A stretch of 64,000 bases of DNA from Hyphobacterium indicum. Lineage in GTDB: Bacteria > Pseudomonadota > Alphaproteobacteria > Caulobacterales > Maricaulaceae. Below the pieces are notes generated by a model. That model worked only from the letters and a program-made list of their open reading frames with translations, did no database searches and was not told the DNA's origin. How positions within the stretch are numbered: position 1 is the stretch's first letter; each line of letters starts with the position of its first letter. Location of the stretch: assembly GCF_003129605.1 (NCBI RefSeq), contig NZ_QBDX01000001.1, forward strand, positions 372,001 to 436,000, given 5' to 3'. This document shows positions 1 to 8,734 of this stretch, piece after piece. The translations under genes and the position numbers were made by a program.

Positions 1-429
1 CGACGTATCCTTGTCCAGCCGGTGGACGATGCCCGGACGCTCCACCCCGCCAATGCCCGACAGCGTGCCGGCACAGTGATGCAGCAGGGCATGGACCAGC
101 GTCCCGGTCCAGTTGCCCGCTGCCGGATGCACGGCCATGCCGGCCGGCTTGTTGACGATGATCAGATGCTCATCCTCGAACGCCACCTCCAGCGGAATCG
201 CTTCCGGCTTCGGCTCGGGCGCGGCCAGGGGCGGGATGGTGATGACATATTCAGCCCCTGCCAGCGTCTTGGCTGCCGCATTGGTGACGGGCACGCCATT
301 GCAGCTGACCTGACCGTCCTCGATCAGCGCCTTGAAGCGCGAGCGCGAATACTCTTCCAGCTCGTCCGCCAGCCAGCGGTCGAGACGCAGGCCTTTGGCC
401 GGGGCAATCAGGGTGATGGGGGCGGTCAT
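1..429 (-). CDS. rluD: RluA/RluD-type 23S rRNA pseudouridine synthase, N-terminal part
   Basis: Only the first 143 codons are inside the window; the gene runs off the left edge. The N-terminus (about residues 1-75) looks like an S4 RNA-binding domain, followed by the start of the catalytic domain with VNKPAGMAVHP and, at the edge, the RluA-family signature HRLDKDT, whose Asp is the catalytic nucleophile in this family. Members isomerise uridines in 23S rRNA; the S4 domain plus this motif suits RluD or RluC, and RluD is the better guess. The start is the ATG at 427-429, 48 bp from the end of folE on the same strand. Confidence 0.9.
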   Translation of the reverse strand, partial: MTAPITLIAPAKGLRLDRWLADELEEYSRSRFKALIEDGQVSCNGVPVTNAAAKTLAGAEYVITIPPLAAPEPKPEAIPLEVAFEDEHLIIVNKPAGMAVHPAAGNWTGTLVHALLHHCAGTLSGIGGVERPGIVHRLDKDTS

Positions 430-477
430 GCGCGCGGGTTAGCGCAACTTTCCCGCCCCGTCACGTGTCTGTGGCTT

Positions 478-1104
478 CTACGCCCGCTCCACCAGACGCA
501 TGAAACGCCCGCGCAGCTCGTCATCGGACTTGAACTCGCCGGCAAAGGTGGTGGTGATGGTCGAGACATTGGGGTGATGCACACCGCGCGTCGTCATGCA
601 CTGGTGCTTGGCGTCGATCAGCACCGCCACGCCGCGCGCATCCATGGCTTCCATGATGGAATCGGCGATTTGCGCAGTCATGGTTTCCTGCGTTTGCAGG
701 CGCTTGGAGAAAATCTCCACCACGCGGGCAATCTTGGAAATGCCGACCACATTCTTGCGCGGCAGATAGGCGACATGCGCCACGCCCATGATCGGGGCGA
801 GATGGTGTTCGCAATGGCTTTCAACATCGATATTGGTGAGCATCACCATATCGTCATAGCCCTGAACGTCTTCGAAGACGCGCGACAGCTCTTTCGCCGG
901 ATCGGCGGCATAGCCGGAGAACCATTCCTCGAACGCCTTGGCGACGCGCTTGGGCGTATCCAGCAGGCCTTCGCGATTGGGATTATCCCCGGCCCAGGCG
1001 ATCAGCGTGCGCACAGCGGCTTCGGCCTCTTCGCGGCTGGGGCGGGCGGGAGCTGCGGTGTCGGGGCGCAGATTGACAGGTGTTTGGGCGTCCATGTTGA
1101 CCAT
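478..1104 (-). CDS. folE: GTP cyclohydrolase I
   Basis: The 208-residue protein matches FolE along its length. It opens the GTP ring to give dihydroneopterin triphosphate, the first step of tetrahydrofolate synthesis. The zinc and catalytic motif [11 protein letters not shown] is present in mid-protein, followed by [18 protein letters not shown] and QETMTAQIA. The first 25 or so residues are a non-conserved tail. An in-frame ATG at 1095 is an alternative start; AAGGA lies just upstream of 1104, which makes either possible. It is followed 48 bp later by rluD on the same strand and is divergent from cysS across about 210 bp. Confidence 0.97.
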   Translation of the reverse strand: MVNMDAQTPVNLRPDTAAPARPSREEAEAAVRTLIAWAGDNPNREGLLDTPKRVAKAFEEWFSGYAADPAKELSRVFEDVQGYDDMVMLTNIDVESHCEHHLAPIMGVAHVAYLPRKNVVGISKIARVVEIFSKRLQTQETMTAQIADSIMEAMDARGVAVLIDAKHQCMTTRGVHHPNVSTITTTFAGEFKSDDELRGRFMRLVERA

Positions 1105-1314
1105 GATCCTTCCGTTTTCGGGTTGGGAATGCCTTCACATTCCGTGTAGTTCCGGTTTCCGGACCGAAGTACAGGACGTCAAAACTCAGCCGCCCGAAGT
1201 TCTTCCGGTTTCGCTTACCGTGCGAGACCGCTATGTAGGGCGTGAATTCGCGCCGTCCATAGGGAGGGGAGCGACTTTATACGCAAATGTCTGGAAACGA
1301 TAGGACTGGCTCAC

Positions 1315-2691
1315 ATGCCGACGCTTCAACTGCACGACACGCTGACGGGACAGAAACGGGCCTTCGTGCCTGGCGATCCGAAACGGGTGACGATGTATGT
1401 TTGCGGGCCGACGGTCTGGTCCTACGCCCATATCGGCAATGCCCGTCCGCCGGTCGTGTTCGACGTGCTGTTCCGCCTGTTGCAACGCACCTATGGCGCA
1501 GACCATGTCATCTATGCGCGCAACATCACCGATGTGGATGACAAGATCATCGAGGCAGCGCGTGAACGCGACGAGCCGATCGAGGCCATCACCCGCAAAT
1601 TCGCGGACATCTACCGCCGGGATACCGGCGCGCTCGGCGTCCTGCCGCCGACGCTGGAACCGCATGCCACAGAGCATATCGGCGAGATGACCGACATGAT
1701 CGCCCGCCTCATCGAGAGCGGGCATGCCTATGAGGCGGAAGGCCATGTCCTGTTTTCCGTGCAGAGCTATGACCGCTATGGCGCGCTGTCGAAGCGCGAC
1801 CGCGAGGACATGATCGCCGGTGCACGGGTGGAAGTCGCCCCCTACAAGAAGGACCCGGCCGATTTCGTCATGTGGAAGCCGGCAAAAGACGGCGAGCCCG
1901 GCTGGGACAGCCCCTGGGGCCGCGGCCGTCCGGGCTGGCATATCGAATGCTCGGCTATGGCGGAAAAACATCTCGGCGAGATTTTCGACATTCATGGCGG
2001 CGGCACCGACCTCAAATTCCCGCACCATGAAAACGAGATCGCACAATCGGTCTGCGCCCATGGCGGCAAGGCGATGGCGCGCTTCTGGCTGCACAATGGC
2101 TTTCTGTCGATGGACTCTACCAAGATGTCCAAATCACTGGGCAATGTGAAACTCGTCCATGACCTGATCAGGGACTGGCCCGGCGAAGTGCTGCGCTATG
2201 CCTTGCTGACGGCGCATTACCGTGCGCCGCTCGACTGGACACAGAAGCTCTTGCACACCTCGCAGAAATCGCTGGACCGCCTCTATGGCGTGCTGCGCCG
2301 GATCGAGGCCAAGCCCGCCGCTGACGTGCCCGAAGCGGTGGAAGCGGCTCTGGCCGATGATCTCAACACGCCAAAGGCACTGGCGGCGCTCTTTGCGCTG
2401 GCGGGTGAGGCCAACCGGGCGGAAACGGACGAGGCACGGCAGGCGGCGGCCGCGTCGCTGCTGGCGGGCGGTCATGCACTGGGCCTGCTGACCAGCTCGC
2501 CCGATGCCTGGTTCGGCATTGACGCGCTGTCACCGGAAGACCGCGCGGAGATTGACCAGCTCATTCTCGACCGCACCGCAGCGCGACAGGCCAAGGACTT
2601 CGCAAAGGCCGATGCCCTCCGCGAGGCGCTGGATAAACGCAAGGTCCTTGTCGATGACGGCCCGGAAGGCACCACCTGGCGGATGGGGTAA
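1315..2691 (+). CDS. cysS: Cysteine--tRNA ligase
   Basis: This 458-residue class I aminoacyl-tRNA synthetase charges tRNA-Cys. It has the zinc-ligand Cys30 in YVCGPTVW, the HIGN form of the HIGH motif at residues 39-42 and the KMSKS loop at 270-274; the DALR-like anticodon-binding tail is intact. The length is usual for CysRS. AGGA about nine bases upstream supports the ATG at 1315. The gene is monocistronic in appearance, with a repeat-bearing intergenic region downstream. Confidence 0.98.
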   Translation: MPTLQLHDTLTGQKRAFVPGDPKRVTMYVCGPTVWSYAHIGNARPPVVFDVLFRLLQRTYGADHVIYARNITDVDDKIIEAARERDEPIEAITRKFADIYRRDTGALGVLPPTLEPHATEHIGEMTDMIARLIESGHAYEAEGHVLFSVQSYDRYGALSKRDREDMIAGARVEVAPYKKDPADFVMWKPAKDGEPGWDSPWGRGRPGWHIECSAMAEKHLGEIFDIHGGGTDLKFPHHENEIAQSVCAHGGKAMARFWLHNGFLSMDSTKMSKSLGNVKLVHDLIRDWPGEVLRYALLTAHYRAPLDWTQKLLHTSQKSLDRLYGVLRRIEAKPAADVPEAVEAALADDLNTPKALAALFALAGEANRAETDEARQAAAASLLAGGHALGLLTSSPDAWFGIDALSPEDRAEIDQLILDRTAARQAKDFAKADALREALDKRKVLVDDGPEGTTWRMG

Positions 2692-2763
2692 CCGCAGGGT
2701 TTTCCTCCCCTGTTTACGGCGGGCGGCTGGCCGATCAGCACTCACGGATCAGAATCCGCGACT

Positions 2764-2840
2764 CCCTCCGACTTGATCGGAGGGTCTCCTTGATCACGAG
2801 ATGCTCCGGTCAAGCCGGAGCAGGACGCGCATAGCGAGTA
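2764..2840. repeat. Bipartite palindromic intergenic repeat, copy 1
   Basis: Two hairpins lie in tandem: CCCTCCGA-CTTGA-TCGGAGGG at 2764-2784 and TGCTCCGG-TCAAG-CCGGAGCA at 2802-2822, joined by a short spacer and followed by GGACGCG. The same arrangement, including the CGAGA just before hairpin 2 and the GACGCG after it, recurs at 38507-38605. This resembles the REP-like intergenic palindromes common in alphaproteobacteria. It lies between cysS and the IscU-like gene and could also act as a transcription stop for cysS, although no T-run follows. Confidence 0.75.
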
Positions 2841-2904
2841 TTTGGCCGCAGCGCGGCATGGAAGGTAGCACTTCTGCCACAATTCGCTTATATCCCCTGC
2901 CACA

Positions 2905-3342
2905 ATGAAAGACGCACTCTATTCCAGCGGGATTTTACGTCTCGCCGCGGAGATTCCGCATATCGGCCGGCTCGCCCGCGCCGATGGGTCTGCGCGCCGT
3001 GTCTCCCGCCTGTGCGGCTCGGCGGTGGAGGTGGATGTGCGGCTTGAAAAGGACCGCATCGCCGATATCGGCCTCGAGGTGAAAGCCTGCGCGCTGGGCC
3101 AGGCCTCGGCCTCGGTGCTGGGGGCGAATGCCATCGGCGCGTCTGTGGACGAGATCCGCGAGGCCCGCGACGCGCTGGCCGCCATGCTGAAGGGCGGTCC
3201 CGCGCCGCAAGGCCGTTTTGCCGCCCTGTCCGAACTGGACGCCGCGCGTGAGTATCCGGCCCGTCATGCCTCCATAAGGCTGGCGTTCGAGGCCGCCGCA
3301 GAAGCGTGTGAGACCGCGCTGACCCCCACCGCGACCGGTTAG
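2905..3342 (+). CDS. IscU/NifU-N-like iron-sulfur cluster scaffold protein
   Basis: The 145-residue protein resembles the IscU/NifU N-terminal family, in the form often found beside yidD in alphaproteobacteria. Candidate cluster ligands are Cys37 (in RLCGSAVEVD) and Cys62 (in VKACALGQASAS). At the place where IscU normally has its third Cys the sequence reads ARHASIRL, with Ser; a further Cys135 near the C-terminus is not in the usual context. It may therefore be a specialised carrier or a non-canonical scaffold rather than the main ISC/SUF scaffold. yidD follows after 124 bp on the same strand. Confidence 0.8.
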   Translation: MKDALYSSGILRLAAEIPHIGRLARADGSARRVSRLCGSAVEVDVRLEKDRIADIGLEVKACALGQASASVLGANAIGASVDEIREARDALAAMLKGGPAPQGRFAALSELDAAREYPARHASIRLAFEAAAEACETALTPTATG

Positions 3343-3466
3343 GGCCGGTGGCGTCTGCCCTGCCAGCAGACATTTCCCGCCGGTCCGGAATTCCCGAATC
3401 CCGCCAAATCACATACACAACCGGCCAGCCTGTGTTTTCCGCTGCTGGTCAGGATCAGCCAAGCCG

Positions 3467-3817
3467 ATGAGTGGATCGTCATTCAAACCCTTCAGCGCGA
3501 TACTAATCGCGGCCGTGCGCGTCTATCAATGGACGCTCTCGCCCGTTTTCTATGCGCTGGGCGTGCGCTGCCGTCATGAGCCGACCTGTTCGGCCTATGG
3601 CGTCGATTGCGTGCGCCATCAGGGCGCATGGCGGGCTATCTGGCTGACGCTGGGACGCATCGCCAGATGCCGCCCCGGAGGCAGTCATGGCTATGATCCG
3701 GCACCGGAAAAGCAGACGAAAGTGCCCTGGTGGGCGGTTCACCGCTTTCGCCTTCCGCACGAAGCGGCTAGGAACCCTTCAAACGGCCGGTCCGAACAAC
3801 AGGACGAAGAGACATGA
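3467..3817 (+). CDS. yidD: Membrane protein insertion efficiency factor YidD
   Basis: The 116-residue protein has the YidD core: [20 protein letters not shown] and a Gly/Pro-rich [11 protein letters not shown] segment with three conserved cysteines. YidD is a small peripheral inner-membrane protein that assists YidC-dependent insertion. The C-terminal 35 residues beyond the core are charged and not conserved. Its stop codon overlaps the thrS start (ATGA at 3814-3817), so the two genes are probably translationally coupled. Confidence 0.93.
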   Translation: MSGSSFKPFSAILIAAVRVYQWTLSPVFYALGVRCRHEPTCSAYGVDCVRHQGAWRAIWLTLGRIARCRPGGSHGYDPAPEKQTKVPWWAVHRFRLPHEAARNPSNGRSEQQDEET

Positions 3818-5745
3818 TCAACGTAACGCTGCCCGATGGGGCTGTCCGGGAGCTTCCCGACGGCGCCAGCCCGATGGACCTCGCGGAGGGCATATCCAAA
3901 TCACTGGCCAAGAAGGCCATCATCGCCAAAGTCGATGGCCAGGAATGGGATCTGACACGCCCCCTCGACGGGGATGCAAGGGTGGAGCTGGTCACGCGCG
4001 ACCAGCCGGAAGCGCTGGAAGTGATCCGCCATGATGCGGCGCATATTCTGGCGCAGGCCGTGCAGGAGCTTTTCCCCGGCACCCAGGTCACGATCGGCCC
4101 GGCCATCGAGGACGGCTTCTATTACGACTTCGCCCGCGACGAACCTTTCTCGACGGAGGATTTCGAAGCCATCGAAAAGCGCATGGCCGAGATCGTCGAC
4201 CGCGACCTGCCTTTCGTGCGGGAGGTCTGGGACCGCGACGACGCGATTGCCCACTTCGAGAGCATTGGCGAAAAGTACAAGGCCGAGCTGATCAGCGATT
4301 TGCCCGAGGATGAGGTCATCACGATCTATCGCCAGGGCGACTGGATCGATCTCTGCCGTGGACCGCACCTGCCTTCGACGGGCCGGATCGGTAAATCTTT
4401 CAAGCTGATGAAGGTCGCCGGCGCCTATTGGCGCGGCGATCACCGTAACGCCATGCTGCAGCGCATCTACGGCACGGCCTGGGCAGACGACAAGCAGCTC
4501 AACGCCCATCTCATGCGCCTGGAAGAAGCCGAAAAACGCGATCACCGCCGCGTCGGCCGCGCCATGGATCTCTTCCACATGCAGGAAGAGGCCCGTGGTC
4601 AGGTCTTCTGGCACGACAAGGGCTGGACGCTGTACCGCACGCTGGAAAACTACATGCGCCGGCGGCTGGAAGACGCGAATTACGAGGAGGTCAAAACGCC
4701 CTCTCTCATTGATCGCGCCCTCTGGGAAAAATCCGGTCACTGGGAAAAATTCCGGGAGAACATGTTCACGGCCCAGACCGAGGACGGGGAAGTCCTCGCG
4801 CTCAAGCCGATGAATTGCCCGGCCCACGTCCAGATTTTCCGGTCGGGCCAGAAATCCTATCGCGACCTGCCGCTGCGTATGGCCGAGTTCGGCTCCTGCT
4901 CGCGCTATGAGCCGTCCGGCGCGCTGCACGGTCTGATGCGGGTGCGCGGCTTTGTGCAGGATGATGCGCATATCTTCTGTCTGGAAAACCAGATCGAGAG
5001 CGAAACGGCGTCCTTCATCGAATTGCTGAATTCGGTTTATGCCGATCTCGGCTTCGAGGATTTCATCGTCAAATTCTCCGACCGGCCGGAAGTCCGCTCC
5101 GGATCCGACGAGACGTGGGACAAGGCGGAAAAGGCGTTGAAGGACGCCACCGAAGCGGCCGGTGTCGAGATGATCCTCAATCCGGGCGAGGGGGCCTTTT
5201 ACGGGCCCAAGCTGGAATTCGTTCTGCGCGATGCCATCGGCCGTGACTGGCAGTGTGGCACCTTGCAGGTCGATTTCGTGCTGCCCGAGCGCCTCGATGC
5301 GGAATTCGTCGGCGAGGACAATGACAAGCATCGCCCGGTCATGCTGCACCGGGCGATTCTCGGCTCGTTCGAGCGCTTTATCGGCATCCTCATCGAGAAT
5401 TATGCCGGCAAATTCCCGCTCTGGCTGGCTCCGTTGCAGGTGGTGGTCGCAACGATCACGTCCGAAGCCGATGGCTATGGCGAGGAGGTGGCCGCCACGC
5501 TGCGCAAGGCCGGCCTGCGCGTGAAGACCGACTTCCGCAACGAGAAGATCAATTACAAGGTCCGCGAACATTCTGTCGGCAAGGTCCCCGTGATTGCCGT
5601 TGTCGGCATGAAGGAAGCCGAAAACCGTCAGGTCGCGCTCCGCTTCCTGGGGGAAGGCAACAAGCAACAGGAAATCCTCGGTCTGGAGGATGCTGTGAAG
5701 CAACTGGCCGAAAGTGCCACACCGCCCGACCTCAAGCGCAGCTAG
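3814..5745 (+). CDS. thrS: Threonine--tRNA ligase
   Basis: This is a full-length ThrRS of 643 residues that charges tRNA-Thr. The N-terminal TGS domain (about 1-62) is followed by the editing domain, the class II catalytic core ([30 protein letters not shown], the motif 3 region with [11 protein letters not shown]) and the C-terminal anticodon-binding domain. The start overlaps yidD by 4 nt. A strong inverted repeat with a T-run begins six bases after its stop and extends into the following gene, so much of the thrS transcription may end there. Confidence 0.98.
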   Translation: MINVTLPDGAVRELPDGASPMDLAEGISKSLAKKAIIAKVDGQEWDLTRPLDGDARVELVTRDQPEALEVIRHDAAHILAQAVQELFPGTQVTIGPAIEDGFYYDFARDEPFSTEDFEAIEKRMAEIVDRDLPFVREVWDRDDAIAHFESIGEKYKAELISDLPEDEVITIYRQGDWIDLCRGPHLPSTGRIGKSFKLMKVAGAYWRGDHRNAMLQRIYGTAWADDKQLNAHLMRLEEAEKRDHRRVGRAMDLFHMQEEARGQVFWHDKGWTLYRTLENYMRRRLEDANYEEVKTPSLIDRALWEKSGHWEKFRENMFTAQTEDGEVLALKPMNCPAHVQIFRSGQKSYRDLPLRMAEFGSCSRYEPSGALHGLMRVRGFVQDDAHIFCLENQIESETASFIELLNSVYADLGFEDFIVKFSDRPEVRSGSDETWDKAEKALKDATEAAGVEMILNPGEGAFYGPKLEFVLRDAIGRDWQCGTLQVDFVLPERLDAEFVGEDNDKHRPVMLHRAILGSFERFIGILIENYAGKFPLWLAPLQVVVATITSEADGYGEEVAATLRKAGLRVKTDFRNEKINYKVREHSVGKVPVIAVVGMKEAENRQVALRFLGEGNKQQEILGLEDAVKQLAESATPPDLKRS

Positions 5746-5750
5746 GATAT

Positions 5751-5823
5751 CATCACGATGACCGCTTTTCCGGATACAGGCCAGGCAAGGCCCGGAATAA
5801 CAGCGGTCATCGTGATGTTTTTT
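5751..5823 (+). terminator. Large perfect hairpin plus T-run after thrS, overlapping the next gene start
   Basis: CATCACGATGACCGCT at 5751-5766 has its exact reverse complement at 5802-5817, followed immediately by TTTTTT (5818-5823). Inside the 35-bp spacer, TTCCGG and CCGGAA (5768-5773 and 5792-5797) can form a second stem. This has the form of an intrinsic terminator for thrS, but it contains the first possible ATG (5758) of the O-antigen ligase gene. It may thus serve as a terminator or attenuator and could hide that start codon. Confidence 0.75.
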
Positions 5824-6978
5824 GCGGGTGTATCGGCCATTGCCGGCGGCCTGCCGGTGCCACCCTTTATCGCCCTCGGCGGCCTCATTGCCTTGCCGTG
5901 GAAACAGATCCTGCGGCTGCGCAGGGACATTCCCTGGGAAGCTCTGCTCGCAGCGCTGTTTGTCGGCTGGGCCGCGCTGAGCTGGACATGGTCGCCCTAT
6001 GACAAGGCGGATCAGGCCATCAAGCTGCTCACCGGACTTCCGCTCTACGCCGCCTTCGCGTTTGCTGTGGCCCATCTGCAGGGCCGCTGGCGGGCCCGGG
6101 CAGAAGCCATGTTCCTGTTCATGGCCTTTATGGCGTCCCTCTATCTGTTCGCCGAATTCGTGTCCGGCGGCGAGGCGACCCTGGCCTATAAAATCGCAAT
6201 CGAAGGCGCACCTGCCGGCGACCAGCACACCATCAACCAGGTCAATCGCAGTCTCGGTCACGGCGCCTTGCTGGCCATATTGTTTGCGGGGCCGGCAGCG
6301 GCACTGGCCTGGCGCGAGGGCGGCCCCCTGATCGGCCTGCTCCTGATCGCGCTGACCGGCATGGTGTCTCTGGGTTTCGGCCTCGAAGTGAACACGGTGG
6401 CCTTTATCGCCGCATCCGCTGCGGCGGCGCTGGCTTATTTCTGGCCACGCGGGGCGCTCTCGGCGATATTCGGCGGCATGGCCGGGGCGTTTGTCGTCGT
6501 GCCATTGACCCTGCCATCCGTGGCGGCCGCTTTGCCGCCCGCGATCCGGTCACGTTTGCCGGAATCCTGGGAGATCCGCCTCGAAATCTGGCGCTTCACA
6601 GGGGAGCGCCTGTCCGAACGCCCGTGGACGGGGTGGGGGCTCGATGCCGGCCGGGTGATTGACGGGGAAGCGGAAATCCGCGGTACGGTCCAGCAACTCC
6701 TGCCTTTACATCCGCACAACGCCCCGCTTCAGGTCTGGATGGAGACCGGGGCGTTTGGCGCCATGCTGATTGCCCTGGCACTCGTCATGATGGGCGGGCG
6801 CATAGCCGGTGCGCCGCTGTTGTCGCGCCTGCAGGCGGCCGCCATTGCCTGGGTCGCGTCCGCCTATTTCTGCTTTATCCTTTTCAGCTACGGCATCTGG
6901 CAGGAATGGCATGCGGCGGCGCTCGCTGTCGCCATCGGTGGAACCACATTACTGGCCGCGCGCCCGCAGGTGAACTGA
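5758..6978 (+). CDS. O-antigen ligase family (WaaL/RfaL-like) membrane protein
   Basis: The 406-residue polytopic membrane protein has about ten to twelve hydrophobic segments and a large loop before the last segments, with RSRLPESWEIRLEIWRF, GWGLDAGR and HPHNAPLQVWMETG. The last motif, a His-rich turn ahead of a membrane helix, is typical of the Wzy_C/WaaL ligase family, which joins undecaprenyl-linked glycans to lipid A core or another acceptor. The first ATG (5758) lies in a terminator-like hairpin; the ATG at 5815, just at the end of the hairpin, is a real alternative that would shorten the first membrane segment. The next glycosyltransferase starts 2 bp after its stop. Confidence 0.85.
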   Translation: MTAFPDTGQARPGITAVIVMFFAGVSAIAGGLPVPPFIALGGLIALPWKQILRLRRDIPWEALLAALFVGWAALSWTWSPYDKADQAIKLLTGLPLYAAFAFAVAHLQGRWRARAEAMFLFMAFMASLYLFAEFVSGGEATLAYKIAIEGAPAGDQHTINQVNRSLGHGALLAILFAGPAAALAWREGGPLIGLLLIALTGMVSLGFGLEVNTVAFIAASAAAALAYFWPRGALSAIFGGMAGAFVVVPLTLPSVAAALPPAIRSRLPESWEIRLEIWRFTGERLSERPWTGWGLDAGRVIDGEAEIRGTVQQLLPLHPHNAPLQVWMETGAFGAMLIALALVMMGGRIAGAPLLSRLQAAAIAWVASAYFCFILFSYGIWQEWHAAALAVAIGGTTLLAARPQVN

Positions 6979-6980
6979 TC

Positions 6981-7835
6981 ATGACGTCGATCAGCGCCAT
7001 CATGGTCAGTTGGCACACCGGCCCGGTGTTGTTTGATGCCATAAAGGCCGTGCTCGCGGATCCCGATATCACGGAGCTGGTGCTCATAGATCATGAAAAT
7101 CCGCCGGCTGTCCGAAAAATGCTGGATGACCTCGCCAGGGACCAGACCCGGCTGCGCATTGTCCGGACGAACAAAAACCTCGGATTTGGCCGGGGCTGCA
7201 ATATCGGCGCGGCGCATGCCAAAAGTGATTTTCTGTTCTTTATCAACCCGGATGCCGAGCCTGATACCGGTGCCGCCCGGCGGCTTGTTGCAGCGCTGCC
7301 GCCCGGAGAAATTACCGCCATCGCCGGTGCCCGGATTCTCGGCACGGATGGGCGGGAGCAGAGCGGATCGCGCCGCCGCGAACTGACGCTCTGGCGGGCC
7401 TTTGCAACCTTCAGCGGATTGGCGCGGCTGGGACTGGCCAGGCCTTTCGGAATGGAAAACGATGCCTTGCCGGAGGCACCGCTGCGGGTCGGCGCCGTGT
7501 CCGGCGCCGCTTTCGTGATGGCAAAACCCGGATTCGATCAGCTTGGCGGCTTTGATGAAGGCTATTTTCTTCATGTCGAGGACATTGATCTGTGCCGCCG
7601 CGCGTCGAGCGTCTGGTTCGTCCCCGATGCCATTGTACGGCATGTGGGCGGCACAAGCGGAGCCAGCCGGTTTGCGGTCGAACTGGAAAAGGCCAGAAGT
7701 TTTTTGCGCTATTTCTGGAAATTCAATACCGGCGCTGCGGGGCGGATGACGACGATCGTGGCTGCCCCCTTCCTTTTCACGGCCATCATGCTGCGGGCCC
7801 TGATCAGCGAAATCACCGGCCTTCTGCGGCGTTAG
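6981..7835 (+). CDS. Glycosyltransferase family 2
   Basis: The 284-residue protein has a GT-A fold: a nucleotide-binding start (SISAIMVSWHTG), the family block NKNLGFGRGCNIGAAHA, a FFINPDAEPD metal-binding segment and the acceptor segment GGFDEGYFLHVEDIDLCRR. This pattern is that of rhamnosyltransferase-like GT2 enzymes of surface polysaccharide synthesis. The C-terminus is hydrophobic. It starts two bases after the O-antigen ligase stop, so the two form an operon. Its stop shares the four bases TTAG with the stop of the converging mvaB gene. Confidence 0.9.
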   Translation: MTSISAIMVSWHTGPVLFDAIKAVLADPDITELVLIDHENPPAVRKMLDDLARDQTRLRIVRTNKNLGFGRGCNIGAAHAKSDFLFFINPDAEPDTGAARRLVAALPPGEITAIAGARILGTDGREQSGSRRRELTLWRAFATFSGLARLGLARPFGMENDALPEAPLRVGAVSGAAFVMAKPGFDQLGGFDEGYFLHVEDIDLCRRASSVWFVPDAIVRHVGGTSGASRFAVELEKARSFLRYFWKFNTGAAGRMTTIVAAPFLFTAIMLRALISEITGLLRR

Positions 7836-8731
7836 CCCGGAAAACCACCGGCCTTTGCCAGGGCAGAATCGACCGGATGTCTGAGACCTTCGGTTTCCAG
7901 CCATTTGGCGGTTTCGATCAGCTTTGACAGATCCAGCCCGGTGTCATATCCGCCGCGTTCCAGCATATAGACGACATCCTCGGTGGCGACATTTCCCGTG
8001 GCTTTAGGTGCGAAAGGACAACCGCCAATGCCGCCCACCGAGGCATCAATCACATCCACGCCGGCCTCCACAGCCGCGTAGATATTGGCCATGGCGGTAT
8101 TGCGCGTATTGTGAAAATGCAGACGCAGGCGCGCATCCGGGGCGGCGGCGCGCACGGCATCAATCCGCTCCCTGACATCCCAGGGATTGGCCACGCCAAT
8201 CGTGTCACCGAGCGCGATTTCCACGGCACCGGCTGCGGCGGCACGCCCCGCGAGCATGGCCACACGATCAACAGGCACTTCCCCGTCAAACGGATCGCCA
8301 AAAGCGACAGAGATCGTCACCGAGACAGGCACGCCATCGTCATGCGCGAGCACCGCAATCTTGTCGAACAGGTCGGCCGTTTCTTCCGGCGTCGCATTCT
8401 GATTGCGCTTGCCAAAGCCTTCTGACGCCACCATGACGAAATTCACCTCATCGCATTTCGCGTCCAGCGCCCGGCGCATGCCACGCTCATTCAGGGCCAG
8501 GCCGATATATCTGATGCCCTTGCTACGCGGGACCTGCGCCATGATGGCATCGGAATCCGCCATCGCCGGAACCAGTTTCGGGTGAACAAAACTGGCCGCT
8601 TCCATGCGCTTGACCCCGGCACCGATCAGCCGGTCTATGAATTCCAGCTTCACGTCCGTCGGCATCAATACCGGGTCATTCTGCAGCCCGTCGCGGGGAC
8701 CAACCTCTACGATTTCGATAGCGCGGGGCAT
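7832..8731 (-). CDS. mvaB: Hydroxymethylglutaryl-CoA lyase
   Basis: The 299-residue TIM-barrel enzyme of the HMGL-like family cleaves HMG-CoA to acetyl-CoA and acetoacetate, the last step of leucine breakdown. The N-terminal EVGPRDGLQNDP motif carries the catalytic Arg-Asp pair, RLHFHNTRNT supplies metal-binding histidines, and GGIGGCPFAPKATGN contains the signature Cys loop. No other leucine-catabolic gene is visible here; it lies between polysaccharide genes, 3 bp downstream of the GT39 gene on the same strand. Confidence 0.95.
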   Translation of the reverse strand: MPRAIEIVEVGPRDGLQNDPVLMPTDVKLEFIDRLIGAGVKRMEAASFVHPKLVPAMADSDAIMAQVPRSKGIRYIGLALNERGMRRALDAKCDEVNFVMVASEGFGKRNQNATPEETADLFDKIAVLAHDDGVPVSVTISVAFGDPFDGEVPVDRVAMLAGRAAAAGAVEIALGDTIGVANPWDVRERIDAVRAAAPDARLRLHFHNTRNTAMANIYAAVEAGVDVIDASVGGIGGCPFAPKATGNVATEDVVYMLERGGYDTGLDLSKLIETAKWLETEGLRHPVDSALAKAGGFPG

Positions 8732-8734
8732 GTC

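Noticed and set aside
22-1149. A 375-codon plus-strand frame over rluD and folE
   Set aside because: Both minus-strand genes are clearly conserved; the plus-strand frame is a long complementary reading frame without recognisable motifs.
3901-6261. A 786-codon open frame on the minus strand across thrS
   Set aside because: It is antisense to the well-conserved thrS and the O-antigen ligase gene, has no family resemblance, and its amino-acid composition reflects complementary codons of a GC-rich gene.
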